Source: MED-G17 sp963991985 (GTDB taxonomy: Bacteria > Bacteroidota > Bacteroidia > NS11-12g > UBA9320). Taken from it: a stretch of 64,000 nt of DNA. How positions within the stretch are numbered: position 1 is the first letter of the stretch; each line of letters opens with the position of its first letter. Both the position numbers and the translations under genes were made by a program. Shown here in pieces: positions 17,207 through 26,192 of the stretch. The stretch spans positions 62,001-126,000 of the forward strand of contig CAXDRX010000003.1 of assembly GCA_963991985.1 (NCBI GenBank), given 5' to 3'. The notes below the pieces were generated by a model. That model was given only the letters and a program-made list of their open reading frames with translations. It was not told the DNA's origin and made no database searches.

Positions 17207-18114
17207 CAGTTTTAGGAGGGGGTAGTTGGGGTTCTGTTTTGGCATCTATTTTGAGCTCTAATGGCCCCATAGAATGGCACTCCTTTCATAATGACTTTGA
17301 TCCGCAGGTCTTAGAAAAAGACGCATCAAAACAAAATATTAAGACCGCTCCATTCTTACAATTTGATGAGCTTCCAAACTTTATGTTGGTAGCTATACCG
17401 GCAGCCTTCTTGCATGAATATATCCACTCTATTGTTTCCTTTTGTTCAAAACATAAAATTCCAATTGTTTCGGTTGCTAAGGGCATTCTAAAAGATTACC
17501 AAAAACCCTTTATCCAATGCCTTGAGGAAGATTTTGATTTTCCGGACTCTTTAACCTCTGTTTTGGTTGGTCCATCACACGCAGAAGAGGTAAAGCAAAA
17601 CAAACCTACTCAGGTTGCGATTGCAAGCAATAACAAATTTCTTTTTGAACCTTTTAGAAAAAAAATTCAACAAACCAACTTTACTGTTCAATGGCAAAAT
17701 AACACAAGATCTCTTGAATGGGCTAGCGCACTCAAAAATGCCTATGCCATTGGTTCTGGTTTGCTGGACGCTTGGTACATCAGTGACAATCTAAAAGCTT
17801 TGTTTGTGTCAAAATGCTATTTGGAATTGGAGAGCTTTTTAAAAAAATTCAATGATACAGGTGACCATCATATATTGGGCGACCTATTGGTTACGACTTA
17901 TAGCAAGCATAGCCGTAACTATCGACTGGGTTACACCCTTGCATCAAACAAGAAACACAATATACATTTGGATGGGCTTCAAATGACCCCTGAAGGCTAT
18001 TTTGTTTTAAGCAATGTACCCGAACTGCCCGAATTACCCATTTTTCAAGCCATCAAAAGAATTGTTTTGATGGGGGAAGATGCCAAAGGACTTCATGCTA
18101 TTTTGATGCAGTAA
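17188..18114 (+). CDS. gpsA: Glycerol-3-phosphate dehydrogenase GpsA with non-canonical ATC start
   Basis: This NAD(P)-dependent enzyme makes sn-glycerol 3-phosphate for phospholipids. The frame encodes the full cofactor fingerprint ITVLGGGSWG, the VAKGI motif, VLVGPSHAEEV, the catalytic lysine region ALKNAYAIGSG and GDLLVTTYSKHSRNYRLG. The nearest canonical start, TTG 17239, would delete the GGGSWG fingerprint. Between the in-frame stop at 17170 and that point no ATG, GTG or TTG exists. The codon at 17188 is ATC in the exact context of ATC-AAG-AAA-AAA; a G at 17190 would create ATG and end the upstream adaptor at TGA in a classical ATGA overlap. The true start is therefore ATC or was ATG. 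Its 3' end overlaps uvrA by 17 bases. Confidence 0.8.
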   Translation: MKKKRITVLGGGSWGSVLASILSSNGPIEWHSFHNDFDPQVLEKDASKQNIKTAPFLQFDELPNFMLVAIPAAFLHEYIHSIVSFCSKHKIPIVSVAKGILKDYQKPFIQCLEEDFDFPDSLTSVLVGPSHAEEVKQNKPTQVAIASNNKFLFEPFRKKIQQTNFTVQWQNNTRSLEWASALKNAYAIGSGLLDAWYISDNLKALFVSKCYLELESFLKKFNDTGDHHILGDLLVTTYSKHSRNYRLGYTLASNKKHNIHLDGLQMTPEGYFVLSNVPELPELPIFQAIKRIVLMGEDAKGLHAILMQ

Positions 18115-20926
18115 TCTGCAACTCGTTTCTTAAGAATGGAGCTGTTGGAGCAAGCTTTTTTGCCACTTCCTCTGGATTCCCTTCAGCCACAATTTCACCC
18201 CCTTTCGCTCCACCTTCCGGTCCCATATCAACTACCCAATCGGCTACTTTGATTACATCCAAATTGTGCTCTATCACCAAAACAGTATTTCCTTTGTCCA
18301 CAATTTTATTCAATACAGACAGTAGAATGGAGATGTCTTCAAAATGCAATCCGGTAGTTGGTTCATCAAGAATATATACTGTATTTCCCGTACTTATTTT
18401 TGACAATTCAGTGGCCAGTTTAACCCTTTGAGCTTCTCCACCAGATAAGGTCACTGCACTTTGCCCCAATTGAATATAGCCTAGGCCTACCTGTTTGAGT
18501 GCATCAATTTTCCTAAAAACACTCGGAATAGACTCAAAAAAATCACAGGCTTCGTTTACTGTCATATTCAGTACATCCGTAATGGTTTTTCCTTTGTACC
18601 GAACGCTCAATGTTTCCCGATTGAAACGTTTTCCCTGACATGAACTACAAAGCACTTCGACATCGGGTAAAAAGCTCATTTCAATCACTGTTTTACCTCC
18701 ACCTTTACAATTTTCACAACGTCCACCTTTTACATTGAAACTAAATCTACCTGGCTTAAATCCTCTTACTTTGCTCTCGGTCAATTCTGCAAACAGGGTC
18801 CTTATGCCCGTAAAAAAACCAACATAAGTAGCTGGGTTGCTTCTGGGTGTTCTGCCAATCGGTGATTGATCTATGGAGATAACCTTGTCAATATATTTTA
18901 GACCTTTTATTGATTTGTAAGGCAAAGCTCTTTTTTTGGATTGGTAAACATAATTGTGCAGTATCGGACTGAGCGTTTCATTGATAAGCGTTGATTTACC
19001 ACTTCCTGAAACGCCCGATACGCAAACAAACTTTCCTAAAGGCAATAAAAAATCAATGTTCTTTAAGTTGTTTCCTGAGCAACCCATAAGTTGAATTTTT
19101 TTTCCGTTTCCTTTCCTCCTTACATTTGGTATTTCTATTTGCTTTTTCCCTTTTAAATAGTCAGAAGTAAGAGAATTTTGAGCAGCAATTTGAGTGTAGT
19201 TGCCCGCCGCAACTAGTTTCCCACCATGGGCTCCTGCTTTTGGACCAATATCTAAAATATGATCGGCATTGCTCATGATGTCCTTGTCGTGTTCCACAAC
19301 AATGACCGTATTGCCCATATCGCGTAGTTCCTTCAAGGCATCGATCAATTTATGATTGTCTTTTTGATGTAGACCTATGCTTGGTTCATCAAGGATATAA
19401 AGTACTTCCTCTAGTTTTGAACCTATCTGTGTTGCCAAACGTATTCTCTGTGCTTCGCCACCCGACAGGGTTCTAGACGGGCTATTTAAAGTTAGATATC
19501 CTAAGCCGACATCCATCAAAAAGTTCACTCTCTCGGATATTTCTTTTAGCAGTCCAAGAGCAATTTTCGATTGTCTGTCGCTCAAATGATTGGGCAACTG
19601 TTCTAGCCAAAATCTCAACTGATCAATGCTCATTTGCGCAAGGTGACCGATATGAGTATCACCAAATTTGAATTGCAGCGCCTCTTTTTTCAAACGAAAT
19701 CCATCACAAGCTTTGCAGGTCTGTACGGTCAGAAACTCTTCTGCCCATCGGTAAAGTTGATCATAGCTTTTTTCATAAATTGCTTTGTTGAGCATCGGCA
19801 AAACACCATGCCATCTGCCACGATATTTAGCCCCATATGGCGTGCGTATTTCGATGTCTTCGGCATAACCGTTTAGAATGGCATCTTTTTGTTTTTCATT
19901 CAATTTTGAAATTGGATCTGCCATACTAAATTTGATTGCCTTGCTTAGGCCTCTAAGTTTGGCAAATGAATTGTTTTCCCGGTACAAACCCAATGGTGCT
20001 ATCGCACCCTTATTAATGCTCAGATTTTCATCTTTAAAGATTAATTTTTCATCAATGGTACTTTCCATGCCCAAGCCTTCGCAAGTCGGACAATACCCGT
20101 AGGGACTATTAAAGGAAAATGTATTGGGCTGCGGTTCATCATAGGAAAGACCCGTTTTGGGATCTACAAATGCAAGAGAGAAATAGGCGTTTTTTTGATT
20201 CCCCAAGTCAAAAATCTGCACACTTCCTTCACCATTTTTCATTGCCAAATGAATGCTCTCTTGCATTCTGGATTTATTTCTGGGAGAAGGCTCAATCTGG
20301 TCTACTAGAACTTCGATATCATGCACTTGATATCTGTTTAACTTCATGTCGGGTTGGATTTCCAATATTTTTCCATCCACACGGACTTTGGTAAATCCTT
20401 TTCGCCTAAGCTGAACAAAAAGTTCCTTATAATGACCCTTTCGCCTTTTTACCAGTGGCGCCAAAATGAGGTGTGCTTTGTTTTGAAATTGTTCAATTAT
20501 TTTTTTTACAATTTCCTCCTTCGACATTCTCACCATGGGCAAGTTTGTTTCCATGGAGTAGGCCTCTGAAGCTCTTGCATATAACAGTCGCAAAAAATCG
20601 TAAATCTCAGTGATTGTCCCAACGGTGCTTCTCGGATTTTTTGAAACGGTTTTTTGTTCTATTGCTACAACTGGGCTTAAACCTTTTATGGATTCGACCT
20701 TAGGACGTTTAAGATTTCCAACAAATTGACGGGCATAAGTTCCATAACTCTCTAAATATCTTCTTTGTCCTTCGGCATAAAGGGTATCAAATGCCAATGA
20801 ACTTTTTCCACTTCCACTTACACCTGTTATAACCGTTAGCGTGTTGCGTGGAATATTTACCGAAAGGTTCTGAAGATTGTGTTCTTGCGCCCCAACAACT
20901 TCAATATTTTCTAGATTTTTGGCCAA
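18098..20926 (-). CDS. uvrA: Excinuclease ABC subunit A
   Basis: This 942-residue protein is the damage-recognition ATPase of nucleotide excision repair. The two ABC halves are complete: P-loop GVSGSGKS at residues 35-42 and again near 645, each with an LSGGEAQR signature and ILDEP Walker B. Zinc-binding cysteine pairs are seen as CPTCEG/CKACDG in the first half and CENCKG/CSSCQG in the second. The start is TTG (LAKNLENIEV..., read as Met); no ATG lies nearby. It is transcribed towards gpsA and overlaps it tail to tail. Confidence 0.97.
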   Translation of the reverse strand: MAKNLENIEVVGAQEHNLQNLSVNIPRNTLTVITGVSGSGKSSLAFDTLYAEGQRRYLESYGTYARQFVGNLKRPKVESIKGLSPVVAIEQKTVSKNPRSTVGTITEIYDFLRLLYARASEAYSMETNLPMVRMSKEEIVKKIIEQFQNKAHLILAPLVKRRKGHYKELFVQLRRKGFTKVRVDGKILEIQPDMKLNRYQVHDIEVLVDQIEPSPRNKSRMQESIHLAMKNGEGSVQIFDLGNQKNAYFSLAFVDPKTGLSYDEPQPNTFSFNSPYGYCPTCEGLGMESTIDEKLIFKDENLSINKGAIAPLGLYRENNSFAKLRGLSKAIKFSMADPISKLNEKQKDAILNGYAEDIEIRTPYGAKYRGRWHGVLPMLNKAIYEKSYDQLYRWAEEFLTVQTCKACDGFRLKKEALQFKFGDTHIGHLAQMSIDQLRFWLEQLPNHLSDRQSKIALGLLKEISERVNFLMDVGLGYLTLNSPSRTLSGGEAQRIRLATQIGSKLEEVLYILDEPSIGLHQKDNHKLIDALKELRDMGNTVIVVEHDKDIMSNADHILDIGPKAGAHGGKLVAAGNYTQIAAQNSLTSDYLKGKKQIEIPNVRRKGNGKKIQLMGCSGNNLKNIDFLLPLGKFVCVSGVSGSGKSTLINETLSPILHNYVYQSKKRALPYKSIKGLKYIDKVISIDQSPIGRTPRSNPATYVGFFTGIRTLFAELTESKVRGFKPGRFSFNVKGGRCENCKGGGKTVIEMSFLPDVEVLCSSCQGKRFNRETLSVRYKGKTITDVLNMTVNEACDFFESIPSVFRKIDALKQVGLGYIQLGQSAVTLSGGEAQRVKLATELSKISTGNTVYILDEPTTGLHFEDISILLSVLNKIVDKGNTVLVIEHNLDVIKVADWVVDMGPEGGAKGGEIVAEGNPEEVAKKLAPTAPFLRNELQITASK

Positions 20927-20954
20927 TTACTTAAAAAAGACAGCTAATTTGCCT

Positions 20955-20987
20955 TTATTCAAAATAATAACCGTTTGCGGTTGTTAT
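20955..20987 (-). terminator. Likely intrinsic terminator after the CXXCH T9SS gene
   Basis: A stem of about 10 base pairs (20964-20973 with 20978-20987, one G-T pair) encloses a 4-base loop. On the minus strand it is followed by TTTT. It begins within the stop codon of the T9SS cargo gene and lies 38 bases before the uvrA start, so it would separate the two. Confidence 0.6.
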
Positions 20988-21760
20988 AGTTTCTGTATTT
21001 TTTGATAAATACTTTGATCGGATATCTTTACTTCAAGTAAGAATACCCCCGCAGGTAATTGCCGAATATCCATTTGGTTTGATTTGCTGCTTTGTAAAAG
21101 CTCCCCGGAAAAATTGTAAATCTTTAAAACTGCATTTGGTTTGTTCACCCTAACAAAATTATTTACGGGATTGGGGAATACTGTCACTTCAGGCATAGAC
21201 ATCTTTTTCACTGCACTTACCTTTCCCTCAACCACAGAATATGTTGAAGAATAGTGATTGTCATTGGTAGGTGTTCCATCGCCATTGGTGCACATAGTTA
21301 CCGCATAAAAAGTCAAATCGCCTTTTCCAGAAGGTGGTGCCACCCATTTGATGGTCCATGTTTTTTTGTCTTGTTTATTCGTATTTTTTCCGTTGTGCCC
21401 AATATTCCCACCATTTCGCTTCAACCTTGTTTCTGAATTTTTAATCCAAGTTCCTATTTTTTCTTTGGTGCCAGTTTTTTCACATGTTATTTCAAATCCA
21501 AATACTGATTTTCCTGGGTCTTCCGCTGTAACCGAAACTTCAAAAGTATCCCCAGGTGTATATGCCCCACCAGTCATGTTGGTACTGATCATATTGATTT
21601 GGTCTTTGGCTACAGCTCCATGACAATTCACACACGAAATATTATTGTCACCTGGAGAGCCGGTATGGCCCAAAACTGCGCTCGCTCCCGTACGGTTGGA
21701 TAAGTTTACAAAAGCTATAATAGCTATGCAAAAGGAAAATAAGATTTTTTGAATAGGCAT
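20984..21760 (-). CDS. T9SS-secreted choice-of-anchor V/reeler-like protein with a CXXCH motif
   Basis: This 258-residue exported protein has a signal peptide (residues 4-21), then GHTGSPGDNNISCVNCHG and a beta-sandwich domain of about 120 residues resembling the reeler/choice-of-anchor V type. It ends in a T9SS type A sorting domain (VFPNPVNNFVRV ... YNFSGELL ... LPAGVFLLEV). The CVNCH sequence (Cys43, Cys46, His47) fits covalent heme binding, but could instead be a disulfide or metal site. I chose ATG 21760; TTG 21775 overlaps a -7-like TATTATTG. Confidence 0.82.
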   Translation of the reverse strand: MPIQKILFSFCIAIIAFVNLSNRTGASAVLGHTGSPGDNNISCVNCHGAVAKDQINMISTNMTGGAYTPGDTFEVSVTAEDPGKSVFGFEITCEKTGTKEKIGTWIKNSETRLKRNGGNIGHNGKNTNKQDKKTWTIKWVAPPSGKGDLTFYAVTMCTNGDGTPTNDNHYSSTYSVVEGKVSAVKKMSMPEVTVFPNPVNNFVRVNKPNAVLKIYNFSGELLQSSKSNQMDIRQLPAGVFLLEVKISDQSIYQKIQKL

Positions 21761-21811
21761 ATTAATAAGTCCCAATAATAACCAATTTTTGTATTCTTAA
21801 GAAAAGACCGA

Positions 21812-23209
21812 TTGAAAAAAAAGTACATACACCTGGTAGAACAAACATTTAAATTCCCGCAAAATCAATTTTCGATAAACCAAAACTTTGATTTGCTTTA
21901 TGAAAATATCAATTTAAAAGAGATTGCCAAAAAATATGGTACACCCCTTCGAGTAACCTATTTAAATACAATTGGTGAGAAGATAAAAAAGTCAAAAAAT
22001 TGGTTTCAAAATGCCATTGACAGAGCTGATTTTTCTGGCAAATACCACTATTGTTATTGCACAAAAAGCAACCATTTCAAATTTGTTTTGGAAGAAGTTT
22101 TGGCACAGGGTGCACATTTGGAGACCTCCAGCGCCTTTGACTTGCATTTGATCAAAAATTTATGGGAAAACAATAAAATATCGCAGGCAAAAAAAATCAT
22201 TTGCAATGGTTATAAGACCAATGATTATCTCGAAGAAATTGCCCAACTTATCAACCTAGGATTCACTGACATAACTGTTGTTTTAGATAATACAACTGAA
22301 TTGGAAAGACTTAAAGAACTTACCAATCAAAAAATCAAAATTGGTATCAGAATAGCGAGTGAAGAAGAACCAAAGTTTGCGTTTTACACTTCCCGTTTGG
22401 GCATTGGCTACAGAGACATTTTACCGTATTTCTTAAAAAACCTCCAAAATGATGCACAAATCTCTGTTGAAATGCTACATTTTTTTATTAATACAGGCAT
22501 CCATGACACATCTTATTATTGGAATGAACTTCGAAAAGCACTCAACGTTTATACTGCCTTGTCGAAAGTATGTTCATCTTTATCCAATTTGAATATTGGT
22601 GGAGGTTTGCCGATACCAAATTCCTTGGGTTTCCATTTTGATTATGAAGAAATTATTAATGAAATCATTTTACAAATAAAAATCCACTGCACCGAATCTC
22701 AAATTAAACACCCCGATATATATACTGAGTTTGGAAGTTTTACAGTTGGTGAAAGTGGCCTTACCCTGTTTAAAGTTTTGAAACAAAAATTGCAAAATGA
22801 CCGAGAAAGATGGAATCTGATTGATGGAAGCTTTATGACAACACTGCCAGATACCTGGGCAATCAACAAACGATTTATTTTATTTCCGCTCAACGCATGG
22901 GATAGAGAATATGAGAGAGTTTTGCTGGGTGGTCTCACCTGTGATAGCGACGATTACTACAATTCAGAGCAACATACCAACGCCATTTATTTGCCTCAAT
23001 TTATACCAAACGAAGACTTATACATTGGATTTTTCAATACAGGAGCTTATCAAGATTCTCTCGCCGGATATGGTGGAATTCAACATTGTTTGCTCCCGCA
23101 CCCCAAACATATTTTGATTAGAAAAGAGTTAAATGGAAATTTGAATATTGAAGTATTCAACGAAACTCAAAAATCGTCGCAAATGCTCAACATTTTAGGA
23201 TATGACTAA
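21812..23209 (+). CDS. speA: Arginine decarboxylase (PLP fold III), Bacteroidota type
   Basis: This 465-residue group IV decarboxylase is expected to turn arginine into agmatine for polyamine synthesis. The PLP lysine is Lys85 in YCTKSN; the phosphate loop is NIGGGLPIP; the dimer active-site cysteine is in LTCDSDDYY; the C-terminal GAYQDSLAGYGG follows. It lacks the extra domains of the large enterobacterial SpeA, as do its Bacteroidota relatives. Ornithine or diaminopimelate decarboxylase activity cannot be excluded by reading alone. The start is TTG. It overlaps the DHS-like gene by 8 bases. Confidence 0.82.
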   Translation: MKKKYIHLVEQTFKFPQNQFSINQNFDLLYENINLKEIAKKYGTPLRVTYLNTIGEKIKKSKNWFQNAIDRADFSGKYHYCYCTKSNHFKFVLEEVLAQGAHLETSSAFDLHLIKNLWENNKISQAKKIICNGYKTNDYLEEIAQLINLGFTDITVVLDNTTELERLKELTNQKIKIGIRIASEEEPKFAFYTSRLGIGYRDILPYFLKNLQNDAQISVEMLHFFINTGIHDTSYYWNELRKALNVYTALSKVCSSLSNLNIGGGLPIPNSLGFHFDYEEIINEIILQIKIHCTESQIKHPDIYTEFGSFTVGESGLTLFKVLKQKLQNDRERWNLIDGSFMTTLPDTWAINKRFILFPLNAWDREYERVLLGGLTCDSDDYYNSEQHTNAIYLPQFIPNEDLYIGFFNTGAYQDSLAGYGGIQHCLLPHPKHILIRKELNGNLNIEVFNETQKSSQMLNILGYD

Positions 23210-24170
23210 AATTTCATCTTTCATAGACAAATATTTTTTGCATTTCAATGCAGCTTCACTTGCCCATGCCGCTGAAAGTTACAAAGATCAATTGGCACAA
23301 GGGAACAAAATGATGATTACCCTGGCAGGGGCTATGAGTACCGCAGAAATTGGGAAAATTTTGGCCGAGATGATCCGACAAGACAAAGTGCACATCATTT
23401 CCTGCACAGGAGCCAACTTAGAAGAAGACTTAATGAATTTGGTGGCACACAAACACTACAAAAAGATACCCAATTACCGAAATTTAAGTCCAGAGGAAGA
23501 ACAAAAGCTATTTGAAAAAGGGCTCAATCGTGTTACCGATACTTGCATACCAGAAGAAGAAGCTTTTAGAAGAATTGAAAAACCCATCAAAAAACGCTGG
23601 ATGCATGCCTATCAAAATGACGATAGGAAATTCCCGCATCAATTTTTGTATGATCTATTATTAGAGGGAGATTTGCAAGATTCCTACCAAATAAACCCAA
23701 ATGATTCTTGGCTTTTGGCAGCAGCAAAAAACAACCTTCCATTGGTAGTGCCTGGATGGGAAGATAGTACGCTAGGCAATATTTTTGCGGCTTTTTGCAT
23801 TGGTGATCATATTCCCACGCAAATCATGAAAAGCGGTATAGAATACATGGTTTGGCTGGCCGATTGGTACAAAAAAAATACAAAGAAGTCAAGTGTTGGT
23901 TTTTTTCAAATTGGTGGGGGAATCGCAGGGGACTTCCCGATATGTGTTGTGCCCATGCTTCACCAAGACTTACAGGAAAAAAATATTCCCTTATGGAGTT
24001 ATTACTGTCAAATTTCAGATTCAACAACCAGTTATGGCTCTTATTCAGGTGCAATACCCAATGAAAAAATTACTTGGGGTAAACTAGGCATCGAAACTCC
24101 AAAATTTATCATTGAAAGTGACGCCTCAATAGTTGCACCCTTACTTTTTGCCAAAATTTTGAACTGGTAA
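23202..24170 (+). CDS. Deoxyhypusine-synthase-like protein lacking the catalytic lysine
   Basis: This 322-residue protein aligns along its length with eukaryotic/archaeal deoxyhypusine synthase: SCTGANLEEDL for the NAD region, FQIGGGIAGDFP, YYCQISDSTTSYGSYSGAIPNEKITWGK and ESDASIVAPLL. In the human enzyme the sequence after GGG is MVK, with Lys329 forming the imine; here GGGIAG puts Gly243 at that place. Bacteria have no eIF5A, so a role in polyamine metabolism (for example transfer of the aminobutyl group to a small amine) is more likely. The 8-base overlap with speA supports a joint function. Confidence 0.8.
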   Translation: MTKISSFIDKYFLHFNAASLAHAAESYKDQLAQGNKMMITLAGAMSTAEIGKILAEMIRQDKVHIISCTGANLEEDLMNLVAHKHYKKIPNYRNLSPEEEQKLFEKGLNRVTDTCIPEEEAFRRIEKPIKKRWMHAYQNDDRKFPHQFLYDLLLEGDLQDSYQINPNDSWLLAAAKNNLPLVVPGWEDSTLGNIFAAFCIGDHIPTQIMKSGIEYMVWLADWYKKNTKKSSVGFFQIGGGIAGDFPICVVPMLHQDLQEKNIPLWSYYCQISDSTTSYGSYSGAIPNEKITWGKLGIETPKFIIESDASIVAPLLFAKILNW

Positions 24171-24183
24171 AAAGCTATTTTTG

Positions 24184-24597
24184 ATGATTATGAATCCTAT
24201 GATGAAAAATGTTTTAGGCCCTGTGATTGGTCTACTTTTGGGGATGTTGACCAATATTGGCCTCATCTTGCTTTTTCTGCAAATTTTCCCTTTGCCCGAG
24301 GGAGTTGAACTGAAACAAGAAAGCTTAGATGCCCATATCCAAAGTTTTGAATGGGAACACTTTATCGCTCCATTCCTGGGGCACGCCGGAGGCACCTTCG
24401 CAGGTGCTTGGGTGGCCTGTAGAATGATGGAAAAAAAACAGTGGTTGGGGGCTGTAATCATTGGATCATTCTTTTTATTGGGTGGCATTATGGAGGTTGG
24501 TGCTAGAGAAACACCTTTGTGGTTTGCAATCTTAGACATAGGATTGGCCTATTTACCTATGTCTTGGTTGGGCTTTTTGTTGGCAAAAAATGCCTGA
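24184..24597 (+). CDS. Small integral membrane protein, function unknown
   Basis: This 137-residue protein has four predicted membrane helices (about residues 9-31, 58-76, 86-104 and 112-131). One soluble loop (VELKQESLDAHIQSFEWEH) lies after helix 1, and the motif GHAGGTFAGAWVA begins helix 2. I do not recognise a family with certainty. ATG 24184 is chosen, with ATG 24190 also possible. It follows the DHS-like gene by 13 bases and overlaps the sulfotransferase gene by 8. Confidence 0.7.
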   Translation: MIMNPMMKNVLGPVIGLLLGMLTNIGLILLFLQIFPLPEGVELKQESLDAHIQSFEWEHFIAPFLGHAGGTFAGAWVACRMMEKKQWLGAVIIGSFFLLGGIMEVGARETPLWFAILDIGLAYLPMSWLGFLLAKNA

Positions 24598-25270
24598 TGG
24601 TCAAAAAATAACAATAGAAACAAAAACCCTGTTTTTGGTAGTTTGCAGATCAAGGACTGGCTCCAACCTTCTATTGGATTGCCTGAAACAACACCCCAAT
24701 ATTTTTGTACGGGGAGAACTATTCAAAAATCAAGCAATCAATGCCGAAGAACAAATTAAACATTGGCTAAAACGACCCGAAAAGGCATTGGGGTGTAAGT
24801 TGTTCTATTATCACGCAACCAAAAGGCAAGAATATGTTTGGGATTTTCTCAACGAAAACCCAAAAATTCAGCTGATTCATCTCACCAGAAAAGACAAGGC
24901 ACGAACGGTAGTATCACAAATTATCGCCTCAAAAACCAAAATCTGGAAACAAAAATTTTCGTGGAAACTTCCTTTATTCTTTAGAAGGATACACTTGGAT
25001 CCAAAACTATTAACCTCCGAAATACAAAAGACAATCAACTGGGAAAACGATTTTAGAATGCGTTTCAACCACAGACATATCTTGGAAATATCTTATGAAA
25101 ATTTTACGTCAAAACCCCAAGAAACCTTAGACAACATTTTTGATTTTTTGGGCTTGGAAAGAAAGCGAATACAATTAAGACTCAAAAAGCAAAATCCTGA
25201 AAACATTAGGAGATTGGTCAAAAACTGGAATGAATTGGAACACCTTTTAAAAAACTCATTTGAGGAATAA
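24590..25270 (+). CDS. Sulfotransferase family protein (Stf0-like)
   Basis: This 226-residue protein resembles PAPS-dependent sulfotransferases. The phosphosulfate loop is CRSRTGSNLLLD (Arg20-Asn26), and the 3'-phosphate site is HLTRKDKARTVVSQIIASK, the pattern of the Stf0/NodH group. The late segment ILEISYENFTSKPQETLDNIFDFLGL is also typical. Enzymes of this type sulfate glycolipids or polysaccharides. The start ATG lies inside the end of the upstream membrane-protein gene. The acceptor cannot be deduced. Confidence 0.82.
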   Translation: MPDGQKITIETKTLFLVVCRSRTGSNLLLDCLKQHPNIFVRGELFKNQAINAEEQIKHWLKRPEKALGCKLFYYHATKRQEYVWDFLNENPKIQLIHLTRKDKARTVVSQIIASKTKIWKQKFSWKLPLFFRRIHLDPKLLTSEIQKTINWENDFRMRFNHRHILEISYENFTSKPQETLDNIFDFLGLERKRIQLRLKKQNPENIRRLVKNWNELEHLLKNSFEE

Positions 25271-25285
25271 TTGCAATATCAAATG

Positions 25286-26155
25286 CTATTTGTTGCCCAG
25301 GCGAATGATTAAAATACCGCTTATAATAAGCAAAACAGCAAGAATTTGAATCCAACCCACTTGTTCTCCATCAAGCCAACCAATCAACAAAGCGACAAAA
25401 GGGATAAGATAGGTGACTGATGAAGCAAAAACCGCACTTGAAATCTGGATCAATCGATTGAAGAGTATAAGCGCAAAAGCTGTTCCCACAGTCCCCAAAA
25501 GTGCGATGGAAACCACAGATTGCACTACCGCTTGAGCACTAAAGTTAGGCAATGGAAAAGATAAAAAAATTAGGCTTGAAGGTAAGAATAAGGTACCCAT
25601 AGGCAAACTGGCAATCATGAGTGGTGGATACTTTGAAAGCTTTAGCTTTAAAATATTTACGTTCAAGCCATACATAAAAGTAGCCAATACAATCCATAAT
25701 GCTGAAGGTGAAAAACTGAATCCCCCATCTCCCTGCCAGGTAAGCAATATCACCGAGCCAAAAAAACCAATGGCTACGCCAGCAATTTTGTGTTTGTTGA
25801 GAGATTGGCGAAAAATAAACAACCCCGTAAGCAGTGCAAAAATGGGCGTCAGTGAATTGAGTGCGCCCGTAAGAGAACTACTTACTTTTGTTTGGGCATA
25901 GGCAAATAAAAATGCAGGGATTCCATTGCCTACCAGTCCGGTAAGAAAAATCCAAATCCTATCTTTTTTCTCTACCCTTTTGACATAACGCATGATGAAG
26001 GGCAATAAAAACAAGCCTGCAATCGAAATGCGCAAGGAAGCAATTTGGATGGGCAATAAGCTTTTCAATCCAATCTTCATCAGAATGAAGCTGCTACCCC
26101 AAATAAGTCCAAGAACGAGTAGCAGGAAGCCAGCAAAAAATTTGGTGTTTTTCAA
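25286..26155 (-). CDS. EamA/DMT-superfamily transporter
   Basis: This 289-residue inner-membrane protein has about ten helices arranged as two EamA repeats: LVLGLIWGSSFILMKIGL at the start of the first, and WIVLATFMYGLNVNILKL at the start of the second. Such proteins export small metabolites or amino acids; the substrate is unknown. The start is TTG and overlaps a TACTTTTG string. The gene ends 15 bases from the convergent sulfotransferase. Confidence 0.88.
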   Translation of the reverse strand: MKNTKFFAGFLLLVLGLIWGSSFILMKIGLKSLLPIQIASLRISIAGLFLLPFIMRYVKRVEKKDRIWIFLTGLVGNGIPAFLFAYAQTKVSSSLTGALNSLTPIFALLTGLFIFRQSLNKHKIAGVAIGFFGSVILLTWQGDGGFSFSPSALWIVLATFMYGLNVNILKLKLSKYPPLMIASLPMGTLFLPSSLIFLSFPLPNFSAQAVVQSVVSIALLGTVGTAFALILFNRLIQISSAVFASSVTYLIPFVALLIGWLDGEQVGWIQILAVLLIISGILIIRLGNK

Positions 26156-26192
26156 AAGTATACAAGCTTAAACATTCTCAATCAGAACAACT

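Noticed and set aside
26153..26160. TACTTTTG as promoter of the EamA gene
   Set aside because: Its last three bases are the TTG start codon itself, so a transcript from it would lack the start; no later start would keep the first membrane helix.
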